DNA from: Bacteroidota bacterium
Lineage (GTDB): Bacteria > Bacteroidota > Ignavibacteria > Ignavibacteriales > Ignavibacteriaceae
Direction of reading: 5' to 3'
Length of the DNA: 64,000 nt
Assembly: GCA_023453665.1 (NCBI GenBank)
Contig: JAEXTA010000239.1
Span: forward strand, 1 to 64,000
The notes below the pieces were generated by a model. The model was given only the letters and a program-made list of their open reading frames with translations. It made no database searches and was not told the origin of the DNA. This document shows positions 45,690 through 53,841 of this stretch, piece after piece. The position numbers were made by a program, and so were the translations under genes. Positions within the stretch are counted from its first letter, which is position 1. Each line of letters starts with the position of its first letter.

Positions 45690-47061
45690 TCGGATAGAAT
45701 ATAAACGCGAGTTAAATGATGAACTTGATTTAGAAAAGGAAGTGATTGCTTTTTTAAATTCTCGTGATGGCGGTATTATATACATTGGAATTAGTAACAA
45801 CGAAGAAGTAATTGGGATTAAGTACATTGATAAAGATATACTTAAAATAAAAGATCGAATAAAAAACAATATTCTCCCTTCGGCGATGGGACTGTTTGAT
45901 GTAATAACTGAAGAAAGAGCTGGGAAAGAAATAATAAAAATTATTGTTGCTGGCGGAAGTGAAAAACCATACTTCAAGAAAAAATACGGGATGACAGAAA
46001 AAGGCAGTTTCATACGTATTGGCACCTCAGTGGAACCAATGCCCCAAAAGATAATTGACCAGCTATTTTCTACTCGCACAAGAAATTCAATTGGTAAAAT
46101 AAAATCACCTCGTCAGGATTTAACATTTGAACAACTGCGTATTTACTACGAAGAGAAAGGAAAACCACTCAATAAACTATTTAGAAAAAATCTTGAACTT
46201 CTTACTGAAAACGAACAGCTGAATTATGTGGCTTTTCTTCTGGCAGATGAAAATTCCATCTCTATAAAAGTAGCCCGCTACAAAGGCAAAGACAGAGCGG
46301 ATTTGGTTGAAAACAGTGAATTTGGTTATTGTTCTTTAATCAAAGCCACCAAGAGTGTTCTAGACAAACTGAATATTGAAAATGCTACTTATTCCAAAAT
46401 TACATCTAAAGAGAGACTTGAAAAACGATTGTGGAATGAGGTTGCGCTTCGGGAAGCCGTAATTAATGCTATTGTGCACAATGATTACAGCAATGAAATA
46501 GTTCCAAAGTTTGAACTTTTTTCCGATAGAATTGAGATCACTTCAGCAGGTTCTTTACCAGAGGCGATAAACAAGGAAGAATTTTTTGAAGGCATTTCTG
46601 TTCCCAAAAATAAAGAGCTTATGCGGATTTTTAAAGATGTTGAATTAGTAGAACAATTAGGTTCAGGCATACCTCGCATATTACGATTTTACGGCAAAGA
46701 ATATTTTAACTTTACTGAAAATTTTATTAGAATTTCCTTGCCTGTTGATCCAGAAGTTTATGAGCAATTAGGTAAACAAAAGTCCGACCAAGTTACCGAC
46801 CAAGTTACCGACCAAGTTACCGACCAAGTCAAAAGACTAATTTTGTTTATGGATGGCGAGAATACCCGGGAAGAATTGATGAAAAAACTTAATATGAAAC
46901 ACAATCAAACTTTTAGGAATAACTATTTACATCCTGCATTAGAAACTGGATTAATAGAGTTATCAATTCCTGATAAACCTAATAGCAAAAACCAAAAATA
47001 TCGCCTGACCAAAAAAGGCAAACATTTAAATGAAATGTTGAAGAGCGATGACGCGATTTAA
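45679..47061 (+). CDS. AlbA_2 (Schlafen-like) ATP-binding protein with HATPase and winged-helix tail
   Basis: The start is TTG at 45679 with AAGG 7 bp upstream; 460 residues. Domains: AlbA_2 (about 1-110, opening NRIEYKRELN and GGIIYIGISNNEEVIGI), a linker, a GHKL-type ATPase (about 250-350; LREAVINAIVHNDYSN and GSGIPRILRFYG), a DQVT tandem repeat (about 370-384) and a winged helix (NTREELMKKLNMKHNQTFRN). This COG2865-type architecture is common in variable regions and often called a transcriptional regulator or helicase-related protein. It separates two pieces of a duplicated methyltransferase start, which implies insertion. Confidence 0.85.
   Translation: MENNRIEYKRELNDELDLEKEVIAFLNSRDGGIIYIGISNNEEVIGIKYIDKDILKIKDRIKNNILPSAMGLFDVITEERAGKEIIKIIVAGGSEKPYFKKKYGMTEKGSFIRIGTSVEPMPQKIIDQLFSTRTRNSIGKIKSPRQDLTFEQLRIYYEEKGKPLNKLFRKNLELLTENEQLNYVAFLLADENSISIKVARYKGKDRADLVENSEFGYCSLIKATKSVLDKLNIENATYSKITSKERLEKRLWNEVALREAVINAIVHNDYSNEIVPKFELFSDRIEITSAGSLPEAINKEEFFEGISVPKNKELMRIFKDVELVEQLGSGIPRILRFYGKEYFNFTENFIRISLPVDPEVYEQLGKQKSDQVTDQVTDQVTDQVKRLILFMDGENTREELMKKLNMKHNQTFRNNYLHPALETGLIELSIPDKPNSKNQKYRLTKKGKHLNEMLKSDDAI
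46786..46830 (+). repeat. In-frame 12-bp tandem repeat
   Basis: GACCAAGTTACC is repeated three times (46786-46821) and followed by a partial GACCAAGTC. It encodes DQVT repeats in the linker before the winged helix. Copy changes would keep frame and lengthen the linker. Confidence 0.9.
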
Positions 47062-47196
47062 TTCTAAAAACAACTCAACCTTAGATGCAAATCCGAACCG
47101 TTCACATGGTTATTTAAACACTCAATAGAAATGATACTACACAAAAATAATATTTATCTGTGCCTGGAAAATTAAACAGAAGAAAGAAATAAGCGG

Positions 47197-47817
47197 GTGA
47201 ATAAACTTCTCATTAAAATTTTCAAACACTATCTTTTTGAACTTGAAAACGCTGTTGGCGACTGTAAAAGTCTGCTTGATGTGGGCTGCGGAAGCGGCTC
47301 TCCTATACGATCATTCTCACATAAACTTTTTTGTGTCGGGGTTGATGCCTTTGCGCCAAGCATTGAAAAAAGCCGCGCTTCAAAAATCCATAACGAGTAT
47401 CACCAGGTTGATGTACTTGATATCGGAAATAAATTTAAACCCGGTTCGTTTGAATGTGTCCTTGCCAATGACCTGATCGAACACCTGACAAAAGAAGAGG
47501 GATTTAGACTAATTGAAATGATGGAAACCATTGCAACGAAAAGAGTGCTGATATTTACTCCCAACGGTTTTGTTGCACAAAGAGAATATGATAACAACCC
47601 ATGGCAGGTGCATAAATCCGGCTGGACTGCAGAAGAGATGAAACAAAGAGGATATGAAGTTATTGGAATAAACGGGGCAAAATCACTTCGCGGTGAATTT
47701 GCGCGCTCAAAAATAAAACCGAGAGCGCTTGGATTTCTTGTTTCAAGAATAACACAAATATTTGTCCGCAATAAACCGGAGAAGGCGTTTCAGATATTGT
47801 GCATAAAAAAGAAATGA
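47197..47817 (+). CDS. Class I SAM-dependent methyltransferase
   Basis: The 206-residue product starts at GTG 47197 in GCGGGTGAATAA. It has motif I SLLDVGCGSGSPIRSF (about 25-40), acidic VGVDAFAPSIEKS, and CVLANDLIEHLTKEEGFRLI, typical of the methyltransf_11/23 group (LxxDxxEHL). The C-terminal part (RKPRALGFLVSRITQIFVRN type) is basic, as in membrane-glycolipid or polysaccharide methyltransferases. Its first 60 bp are duplicated after glgA (45540), so it probably once followed glgA directly. The substrate is unknown. Confidence 0.87.
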   Translation: MNKLLIKIFKHYLFELENAVGDCKSLLDVGCGSGSPIRSFSHKLFCVGVDAFAPSIEKSRASKIHNEYHQVDVLDIGNKFKPGSFECVLANDLIEHLTKEEGFRLIEMMETIATKRVLIFTPNGFVAQREYDNNPWQVHKSGWTAEEMKQRGYEVIGINGAKSLRGEFARSKIKPRALGFLVSRITQIFVRNKPEKAFQILCIKKK

Positions 47818-47884
47818 ATGTAATCGCCAACCCTTAACCTTACTGGCTGCAATTTAAGAAAACCCGGAATGTTTTAATTACTTT

Positions 47885-48328
47885 TTAAATGTCTTTGATA
47901 AATGTTACAAGTCTGCCCGCTTCTTTGAATTCGGATTTTATATGAAAGTCGATGCTCATTCGGTTATCAATGTACGTGTCCGATCCCAATTGTGTGCAGC
48001 CCTCTTGCTTCACCCATTTCTCTCCTTCAATCAAAAGTTTTTTTGCAATGCCTGATTTTCTAAAATCCTGTTTGACATAAATACCTTCGATATATCCTGT
48101 CGGACTTGAGTTTGATCCCTCAACATAGTCTGTTCTTAATGATAAAAATATAAAACCCGTAACGATGTTTTCTGAAAAATGTAACAACACATTAAATTTA
48201 TCTGAGTTCAATGCTTCTTTAAAAAAGTTTCGCATTTCCTTTTCGCTGAAATCGTCTTTCCACAAATCTTTCGCCATCTTTAGAATGTCTTCAAGATGTT
48301 TTTCGGTAGCTTTAATTATTAATTCCAT
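47885..48328 (-). CDS. AAC(6')-like GNAT acetyltransferase
   Basis: The 147-residue product resembles aminoglycoside 6'-N-acetyltransferases of the GNAT fold. It has MAKDLWKDDFSEKEMR near residue 18, DYVEGSNSSPTGYIEGIYVK (about 71-90, where AAC(6') enzymes have the same pattern), the CoA loop RKSGIAKKLL and a C-terminal GSDTYIDNRMSIDFH. These enzymes acetylate the 6'-amine of aminoglycosides, but many chromosomal relatives have other amines as substrates. It is the last gene of a minus-strand group, 10 bp after the methyltransferase. Confidence 0.75.
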   Translation of the reverse strand: MELIIKATEKHLEDILKMAKDLWKDDFSEKEMRNFFKEALNSDKFNVLLHFSENIVTGFIFLSLRTDYVEGSNSSPTGYIEGIYVKQDFRKSGIAKKLLIEGEKWVKQEGCTQLGSDTYIDNRMSIDFHIKSEFKEAGRLVTFIKDI

Positions 48329-48338
48329 ACAGTACTAT

Positions 48339-48965
48339 TTATTTTTTCCTGAAAAGTATGGTAAGAACTCTAGGAAGAGTGTTTCTGTCATCATCATCAA
48401 AGTGTTCATTGATTTCCACAACATCAAAACCATTCTGTTTTGCTGATTGAATAAAATCAGAAATATGGTGATTGAAGCAAGTTAAAATCTGCGTACCATG
48501 TTCAGTTTCAAATCTTGCTTTGCTGCCTGAGTATTGTTTGAATGGATGAAGTTCGCCGATATAAATGTATCCGCCTGTGTTGATTACTCTTGAGGCTTCT
48601 CTAAAAATGTGATCAAGATTTTCAATATGCTCGAGCACTAAGCTGAACGTTATAAGGTCATTCTTCTGATCAGTGAATTTCCATTTCTCTGTTATATCAG
48701 CCTGAATAAAATTCACTTTATCTGACAGAATTTTTCCTTTTGCTTTTGCCAGCATCTCCTCAGAAAAATCCACAGCAGTAATTTGTTTTGCTTTTGTCAA
48801 AAGCCATTCAGTATTCTTCCCTGTTCCGCATCCGATTTCAAGACATGAGTCAAACTGAAATTCAACGAGAGTCTTTCTTATCGCACCGGCTTCAAGATCA
48901 CGCGTTTTATTTTCGTTTGTATCGTACTGTTCAGACCAGATGTTATATGCTTTTTTTATATCCAT
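48339..48965 (-). CDS. Class I SAM-dependent methyltransferase
   Basis: The 208-residue product opens with AYNIWSEQYDTNENKTRDLE, motif I CLEIGCGTGKNTEWL (about 38-52), ITAVDFSEEMLAKAKGK (strand 2) and KNDLITFSLVLEHIENLDHI (motif post-II). This is the Methyltransf_11/25 pattern seen in UbiE/BioC-like small-molecule methyltransferases. The substrate is unknown. It lies between a GlxA regulator (61 bp upstream) and a GNAT (10 bp downstream), all on the minus strand, consistent with one transcript. Confidence 0.88.
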   Translation of the reverse strand: MDIKKAYNIWSEQYDTNENKTRDLEAGAIRKTLVEFQFDSCLEIGCGTGKNTEWLLTKAKQITAVDFSEEMLAKAKGKILSDKVNFIQADITEKWKFTDQKNDLITFSLVLEHIENLDHIFREASRVINTGGYIYIGELHPFKQYSGSKARFETEHGTQILTCFNHHISDFIQSAKQNGFDVVEINEHFDDDDRNTLPRVLTILFRKK

Positions 48966-49026
48966 AATTCAAAGTGAAATGAAATAATTTCTGAAGACTG
49001 TTAAATACAGTTAATATAAATTTTTA

Positions 49027-50001
49027 TCACGCAGCTATTTCTCTGTTATACCTGTTCCTGTACTGTATTGGAGATAATCCGGTAATTCGTTTAAATGTTG
49101 TACGGAAAGCTTTGTTATCTGTATATCCAACTTTGTACATAACCTCTGTTACATTTTCTTTTGATGATTCAAGACTTTGTTTTGCCGCTTCAATTTTTAC
49201 TCGCTGAATATATTCAACAACCGTGTTGGCTGTTGCTTTCTTAAATCTTCGTTCAAGATTTCTTCTGCTAAGCGCTACCATTGAGGCTATCTGATCAACA
49301 GTAATTTTATCCTGGAAATTGGTTTCGATAAATTCCTGTGCTTTCTTAACCGGCTCATCTTCGTGCTCTTTTTGTCCGACAAAAATTGTAAATGGCGATT
49401 GGCTGTCGCGCTGTATATCTATCTGAAATGCTTTTGCACAAAGAACCGCTATTTCTCTTCCGGCATATTTTTCAACAAGATATAAAATCAGGTTAAGCGA
49501 TGAGTATGCGCCGCCGCTTGAGTAAATACCGTTTTCATCTGTAATGATTTTATCTTCAACAAGATTTATATCCGGGAACATATTTCTGAAAGCATTTGCC
49601 GCGAGCCAGTGAGTAGCACAATTCCTGTCTTTCAACAGCCCCGTTGACGCAAGAAGAAAAGCGCCAAGACATAAACTTGCAACCTCTGCGCCTTTGTCAT
49701 ATTGATCGACTATCCATGGAATAAATTCTTTGTTGGCATCGATAGCTTTTCCAAGATCGCCATACATTGCTGGAATAATCACGAGGTCTGATTTTTCAAT
49801 ATTTTTTATCGGCTCGGTTGTAATTGTGTAAAGACCATCATTCAGTTGTGATGTATTGCCAAGTCCTGCAAGTTGAATTTCAAATAGTGGTGGCTGTCCC
49901 ATTCTTTCAAGAAATGAATTCGCTTCAGTGAATACCTGTCTGGGTCCTTCAATGTTGCCTAATATTGCGCCTTTGGAAACGATGATAGTTATTGTTTTCA
50001 T
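49027..50001 (-). CDS. GlxA-family AraC-type transcriptional regulator
   Basis: The 324-residue product combines an N-terminal DJ-1/PfpI-like sensory domain (about 1-190; SLCLGAFLLASTGLL contains the Cys of the class and GIYSSGGAYSSLNLIL follows) with a C-terminal AraC double helix-turn-helix (about 225-320; ITVDQIASMVALSRRNLERR and VMYKVGYTDNKAFRTTFKR). The family senses amines or metabolites and activates adjacent genes. It could control the methyltransferase-GNAT pair downstream, but no operator was identified. Confidence 0.92.
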   Translation of the reverse strand: MKTITIIVSKGAILGNIEGPRQVFTEANSFLERMGQPPLFEIQLAGLGNTSQLNDGLYTITTEPIKNIEKSDLVIIPAMYGDLGKAIDANKEFIPWIVDQYDKGAEVASLCLGAFLLASTGLLKDRNCATHWLAANAFRNMFPDINLVEDKIITDENGIYSSGGAYSSLNLILYLVEKYAGREIAVLCAKAFQIDIQRDSQSPFTIFVGQKEHEDEPVKKAQEFIETNFQDKITVDQIASMVALSRRNLERRFKKATANTVVEYIQRVKIEAAKQSLESSKENVTEVMYKVGYTDNKAFRTTFKRITGLSPIQYRNRYNREIAA

Positions 50002-50208
50002 GATTAGTCTTGATCTTTTTGTTGGGGAAATTTGGGTGCAAGTCTAAAGAAAATATTTTTAGCATACAACCCTTTAAATAATTGCAATTAAAATTACTGA
50101 CCAAAGATTGTTTCAGAAATTCAATTAACCGGGTTGGGGAGTTAAATTCTACAAAATGATTTATATATTACATAAAGTCATTCAATAATTTGATTCAAAA
50201 ATATCTTA

Positions 50209-51321
50209 ATGAAACCCGATTACACTACACTTGCCCGAAGATATTACCTAAGATACCGTTTACTATTGGATATCGGCACACAAATTAATTTCTGGATCAT
50301 CTCCTACGTACTTTTCTTTTTTCTTATCTACTTCATTACCAAAGCAGTGACAAGTTTATTTCCTTACAAAGTGTCTGTGTATGTTGGTGAAAATTTAATT
50401 GTTGCTGTTGTTGCCGGAATAGTCTTTGGCGGAACTCTTGGAATTATAGATTACATAGTTGATAAAAAAATCCGGGGCAAATCACTAGGAATTGAAATTC
50501 TTATAAAAGCTGTTTTATACATTGCCGCATGGTTTCTTGTTGTAATCATTGGTATTGCAATCGGAAAATCCCTCGAATCGGTTTTTGTTGACAGCCCGCT
50601 TATAAATTACACGCAGTTGTTCACTACAAATATTTTTTATGCTTCATCTGTTTACACTGCTATGATGATTCCCGTAATAAGTTTTATAAAACAAATGAAC
50701 ACAAAGTTTGGTCCGGGAATATTGATACCAATGCTGCTGGGTAAGTTTCGTAAACCACGTGTTGAGAAGAGAATATTTTTATTTATGGATCTGAAAGATT
50801 CAACAACTTATGCAGAGAAGCTCGGCAATCTAATGTTCAGTGAACTTATACAGGATTGTTTTGCTGATTTGAACAAAGTGACTCCGCCATTTAACGCTGA
50901 AATATATCAATACGTGGGCGATGAGGTTGTACTTACCTGGAGAAGTGATGAGGGATTAAGGAATAACAATTGTATAAAATTCTTTTTTTCTTTTAAGAAA
51001 CAAATACAAAAACGTAAAGAATATTATCTCGCCAAATATAATTTAGTCCCTGAGTTTAAAGCGGGAGCTAATTCAGGTGATATTACTGTTGCTGAAGTCG
51101 GTGATTTTAAAAGAGAGATAGCATATCACGGTGACACTATAAACACGGCATCAAGAATACAAAGTGTTTGTAATACTTTTGGCAAATATTATTTGATTTC
51201 CGAAAGTCTTAAAAATGAATTGGAGACCGGCGATGGTTATAACATTACCTTCATCGATAAGATAAAACTAAAAGGAAAAGAGAATGAAGTTAATCTTTAT
51301 AATGTAGAAGAGTTTATCTGA
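50209..51321 (+). CDS. Membrane-bound class III adenylate/guanylate cyclase
   Basis: The 370-residue product has four N-terminal membrane segments (about 25-45, 57-80, 95-120, 140-165) and a cytosolic class III cyclase domain (about 185-365): RIFLFMDLKDSTTYAEKLGN (first metal Asp), YVGDEVVLTW (second metal Asp) and HGDTINTASRIQ (Asn/Arg transition-state residues). It should make cAMP or cGMP; the choice cannot be read. The first-metal motif MDLKDST is intact, so activity is plausible. Single-gene unit. Confidence 0.9.
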   Translation: MKPDYTTLARRYYLRYRLLLDIGTQINFWIISYVLFFFLIYFITKAVTSLFPYKVSVYVGENLIVAVVAGIVFGGTLGIIDYIVDKKIRGKSLGIEILIKAVLYIAAWFLVVIIGIAIGKSLESVFVDSPLINYTQLFTTNIFYASSVYTAMMIPVISFIKQMNTKFGPGILIPMLLGKFRKPRVEKRIFLFMDLKDSTTYAEKLGNLMFSELIQDCFADLNKVTPPFNAEIYQYVGDEVVLTWRSDEGLRNNNCIKFFFSFKKQIQKRKEYYLAKYNLVPEFKAGANSGDITVAEVGDFKREIAYHGDTINTASRIQSVCNTFGKYYLISESLKNELETGDGYNITFIDKIKLKGKENEVNLYNVEEFI

Positions 51322-51436
51322 CATAAAAACCTTCTTCTCGGGTCATCACGCATATAATTAATTTCACAATGATCCAAAAACTTTAACAAAGGAATTAAGT
51401 GCTTAGAAATGAATAGGCTTGGTTTTTTATAGAGAT

Positions 51437-51570
51437 GCTAACGGTTTGCAGCTACACGAAGAGCGGGACTTTTACCACTAAACTTCATACGGAGAACTGA
51501 ACTTTCGGCGACCACAAATGTGTCTGAGAAGCACGAAACCCTGCCTTGCTTGTAGGTGCTGTTATCGGCT
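51437..51570. repeat. Structured non-coding flank of the TIR-nuclease cassette
   Basis: No gene fits 51322-51605. From GCTAACGGTTTGCAGCTACACG to AGGTGCTGTTATCGGCTGCC the ends are imperfectly complementary (GCAGCTAC with GTAGGTGCTG; GAGCGGG with CCCTGCC), and CACAAATGTG forms an inner hairpin. The long imperfect cruciform resembles recombination-site DNA such as attC, but standard attC core consensus is not met. GTTATCGGC recurs in inverted orientation at 53050-53070 beyond the cassette. Confidence 0.45.
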
Positions 51571-51605
51571 GCCTTTCTTTTCAGTTCAATTCGTTCATCC
51601 ATTGT

Positions 51606-52163
51606 CTATTCGTGTTGTATGTAAAATTTTTCTATTAAGTCAACGATTAAGTCAGAAGGTTGTTCCCCTCTGTCTTTCATTGCAAGCATTTCTTTTAAAT
51701 GCTCTTTGGTAATGAATAAAATAACTTTCTTCTCTGGCGTAGAATAAACAGTATTCCGCTGTCTATGTGCAGAATCATTGGGAAGTTTGCTACAAACCAT
51801 AATTGCCAATTTTCCCATAGGTTCAGTCAAATAGTTTCTTGTCTGATTCACTTCTTCGTGTCCAATTTCTGTTGCGTCATAGTTTTTAAACTCAAACAAA
51901 ACCATTCTTGCACTAAGTTCTAAGAACAAATGATGCCAATTTTTAGCAGCAGCATCATCGTTTGATGTTATATTACGATTTGGAAAAATAGCATCCATTC
52001 GATTAACACCTGAATAAGTTCTTGCCTGTCTTGTCGGTTCATTTAACGGTGGAACGAAAAGAAATTTTAAAATCCCTGTGCAGAGAGTTTCAAATTGACT
52101 CCACCCTGCGGTTCCCAAAGGACAGGCATCCAATTGCTGAATGAATGTGTTTACCTGGCTCAT
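51606..52163 (-). CDS. PD-(D/E)XK-type nuclease-like protein
   Basis: The 185-residue product shows restriction-endonuclease fold features: helix with QFETLCTGIL (Glu25), VNRMDAIFPNR (Asp57), strand ARMVLFEFKNY (E91-x-K93, the E-x-K of the motif) and a helix with QTRNYL. The D-(X)n-E-x-K arrangement fits PD-(D/E)XK nucleases. It lacks any other domain. The ATG at 52161-52163 overlaps the stop of the upstream TIR-nuclease gene (52160-52162), so the two are translated together. A defence role is inferred from fold and partner. Confidence 0.72.
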   Translation of the reverse strand: MSQVNTFIQQLDACPLGTAGWSQFETLCTGILKFLFVPPLNEPTRQARTYSGVNRMDAIFPNRNITSNDDAAAKNWHHLFLELSARMVLFEFKNYDATEIGHEEVNQTRNYLTEPMGKLAIMVCSKLPNDSAHRQRNTVYSTPEKKVILFITKEHLKEMLAMKDRGEQPSDLIVDLIEKFYIQHE

Positions 52164-53008
52164 TTGAGAAAATATTTATTTAGGATTCGTTTTTTATTTA
52201 CGATTAGTTTTTTTAATAGCAAACCGTCAACCATTTCAATATCTAAGTAGTTTTCCCTTCTTATGTCATTGATATAATCTTCAACAACAGAGTTTATTTG
52301 GCTGTTGGTAATAAGCAACAGCTTTGCATCTTCCTTGTTAATGTATTTATAGAGGTCAAGAACTTGCTTAATGGTTTTAATGTCAAACCGTGATTCAGAA
52401 TAGAATTTAGTTTCAATCATCCAAAGCTCTTTTCTCTTTTGTCCAAAAGGATTACTGGAAAAATACTCGGCCATAAAATCAACCCCTCTGTCATTGAATC
52501 GTTGTTCTCGTTTTATGTTTTTAAAGCCATACGCTTTTAGCAAGTCGTAAATGATTTCCTCAAAGTCTCTATGATTCAAATTCTCAAATGACACTTCGGG
52601 AATTGTTTTGATTCTTTGTAGAAGTTTGTTAAGTCCTTTATCAAAGTCGGTCGTCAAATTGAAAATCTCGTATTCAAGAAAATCGCTTGGAATATTGCAC
52701 TTCTCAATTAGAACAGGTATAACAGATATTTTTCTTTGTCGTGTTTGTTGAAAGAAATCTTGTGCGTATTCAAACTTGAAGTAAGACGATTCAAATAATG
52801 ACTTTGACAATAACACCAAAACAAAGTCGCTCGATTGAAATAAATACTTTACCTCATCAAAAATCTTATCTCCGTATGAAATATCTTTGTAATCAGTTAC
52901 GATGTCAAAGCCCGTATTTTGAAGTCGGTCAGCAAGTAGCATCGCTTTCTCCTTGTCTGCAAAGGAGTAAGAGAGGAATACTCGTTTTCGTCTGTTGTCG
53001 TCTGTCAT
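52160..53008 (-). CDS. TIR domain fused to an Mrr-like restriction endonuclease
   Basis: The 282-residue product has a TIR domain (about 7-135; KRVFLSYSFADKEKAMLLAD, SDFVLVLLSKSLFESSYFKF then E80, the position of the NADase glutamate) and an Mrr-type nuclease domain (about 140-282; FENLNHRDFEEIIYDLLKAY, RGVDFMAEY with D177, and MIETKF with E199-x-K201). TIR domains cleave NAD or signal; Mrr domains cut DNA. A fusion plus a second nuclease gene suggests an anti-phage module in which one domain senses or starves and the other cuts (inference). Confidence 0.82.
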   Translation of the reverse strand: MTDDNRRKRVFLSYSFADKEKAMLLADRLQNTGFDIVTDYKDISYGDKIFDEVKYLFQSSDFVLVLLSKSLFESSYFKFEYAQDFFQQTRQRKISVIPVLIEKCNIPSDFLEYEIFNLTTDFDKGLNKLLQRIKTIPEVSFENLNHRDFEEIIYDLLKAYGFKNIKREQRFNDRGVDFMAEYFSSNPFGQKRKELWMIETKFYSESRFDIKTIKQVLDLYKYINKEDAKLLLITNSQINSVVEDYINDIRRENYLDIEMVDGLLLKKLIVNKKRILNKYFLK

Positions 53009-53377
53009 TTTGAAACTATTATTTTGTTGTTAGCACTGTCGTTTGTTCGGAGCGTTAAGGTTGCCGATAACTAGTTTATATGTCTCACAAAACCAGACAA
53101 ATACAAACACAATTAGCTGTATATGTCCCATAACTATGAGCTTTTATTTTCTCAAAACTAACTAAAGAATTATTATAAATCATCAAACTACGACTTTATT
53201 TTTTATAAACTTTTAGTTGATTCGTGTGAATATTTCATTGTTGGCTTACTGTTCCCTGGGATTCTCTTAAGGGCTTTTATGTAATAGAAATCCTAAACTT
53301 ACCTTCTCTCACCTTGTAATCTTACAAACAAAACCCTATCTTTGTTAGGAATAATTCTTATCTAATAATTTCTATCT
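53009..53377. other. 369-bp spacer: cassette edge and perR promoter region
   Basis: The left part (53028-53075) holds GTTAGCACTG and GGTTGCCGATAACTAG, the inverted counterpart of GTTATCGGCTGCC at the other side of the cassette. The rest is AT-rich promoter DNA with two PerR-box-like palindromes (53164-53178 and 53346-53360). No gene was found. Confidence 0.5.
53346..53360 (+). promoter_or_regulatory. PerR-box-like 7-1-7 palindrome
   Basis: TAGGAATAATTCTTA matches a 7-1-7 palindrome with 6 of 7 arm pairs, 17 bp before the perR ATG; the consensus PerR box is TTATAATTATTATAA. A second candidate, AAAGAATTATTATAA, lies at 53164-53178. This placement suggests autorepression extending to katG. Confidence 0.5.
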
Positions 53378-53800
53378 ATGAAAAAGCCCAAACTTGAAAT
53401 TGAATTAAAGAACAGCAATTTAAAGGTTACTCCTCAAAGGATTGCCGTTCTGGAAGCGTTAGCTAATCTGAAAGATCATCCCACCGCTGATAAAATCAAA
53501 GAGTACGTTGTCAGGAATCATCCGAATATTGCTGTTGGTACAATCTATAAAACACTTGAAACATTCGTTGAAAAAGGATTGGTTAAAAAAGTTAAAACCG
53601 AACAGGACTTTATGCGTTATGATGCTATACTTGACAAACATCATCATCTGTATTGCGAAGACACCGAACGAATAGAAGATTTTTTTGATGAGAACCTTAA
53701 TGCAATTCTGGAAGATTATTTTAAGAAAAAGAAAATTCCCAACTTCAAAGTAAAAGATATAAAGCTGCAGATAATCGGAACGTTTAATAACAAAAAATAA
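53378..53800 (+). CDS. perR: PerR-like Fur-family regulator
   Basis: The 140-residue product is a Fur-family repressor: winged helix about 1-85 (KVTPQRIAVLEALANLKDHP, AVGTIYKTLETFVEKGLVKK) and a short dimer domain with DKHHHLYCEDTERIEDFFD (about 86-104) forming the regulatory metal site. The C-terminal CxxC structural zinc pairs common in other Fur proteins are absent, as in many Bacteroidota members. The adjacent catalase-peroxidase, 41 bp downstream, indicates peroxide sensing (PerR) by Fe-catalysed histidine oxidation. Confidence 0.82.
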   Translation: MKKPKLEIELKNSNLKVTPQRIAVLEALANLKDHPTADKIKEYVVRNHPNIAVGTIYKTLETFVEKGLVKKVKTEQDFMRYDAILDKHHHLYCEDTERIEDFFDENLNAILEDYFKKKKIPNFKVKDIKLQIIGTFNNKK

Positions 53801-53841
53801 TTGAATAATTAATTAACCTTAATAACATCAGGAGAAATATT

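Noticed and set aside
46786..46830. CRISPR-like array
   Set aside because: Units are contiguous 12-mers without spacers and are in frame within a gene.
51437..51570. Standard integron attC site
   Set aside because: The core sites GTTRRRY/RYYYAAC are not met exactly and no integrase gene is in the window; kept only as structured border.
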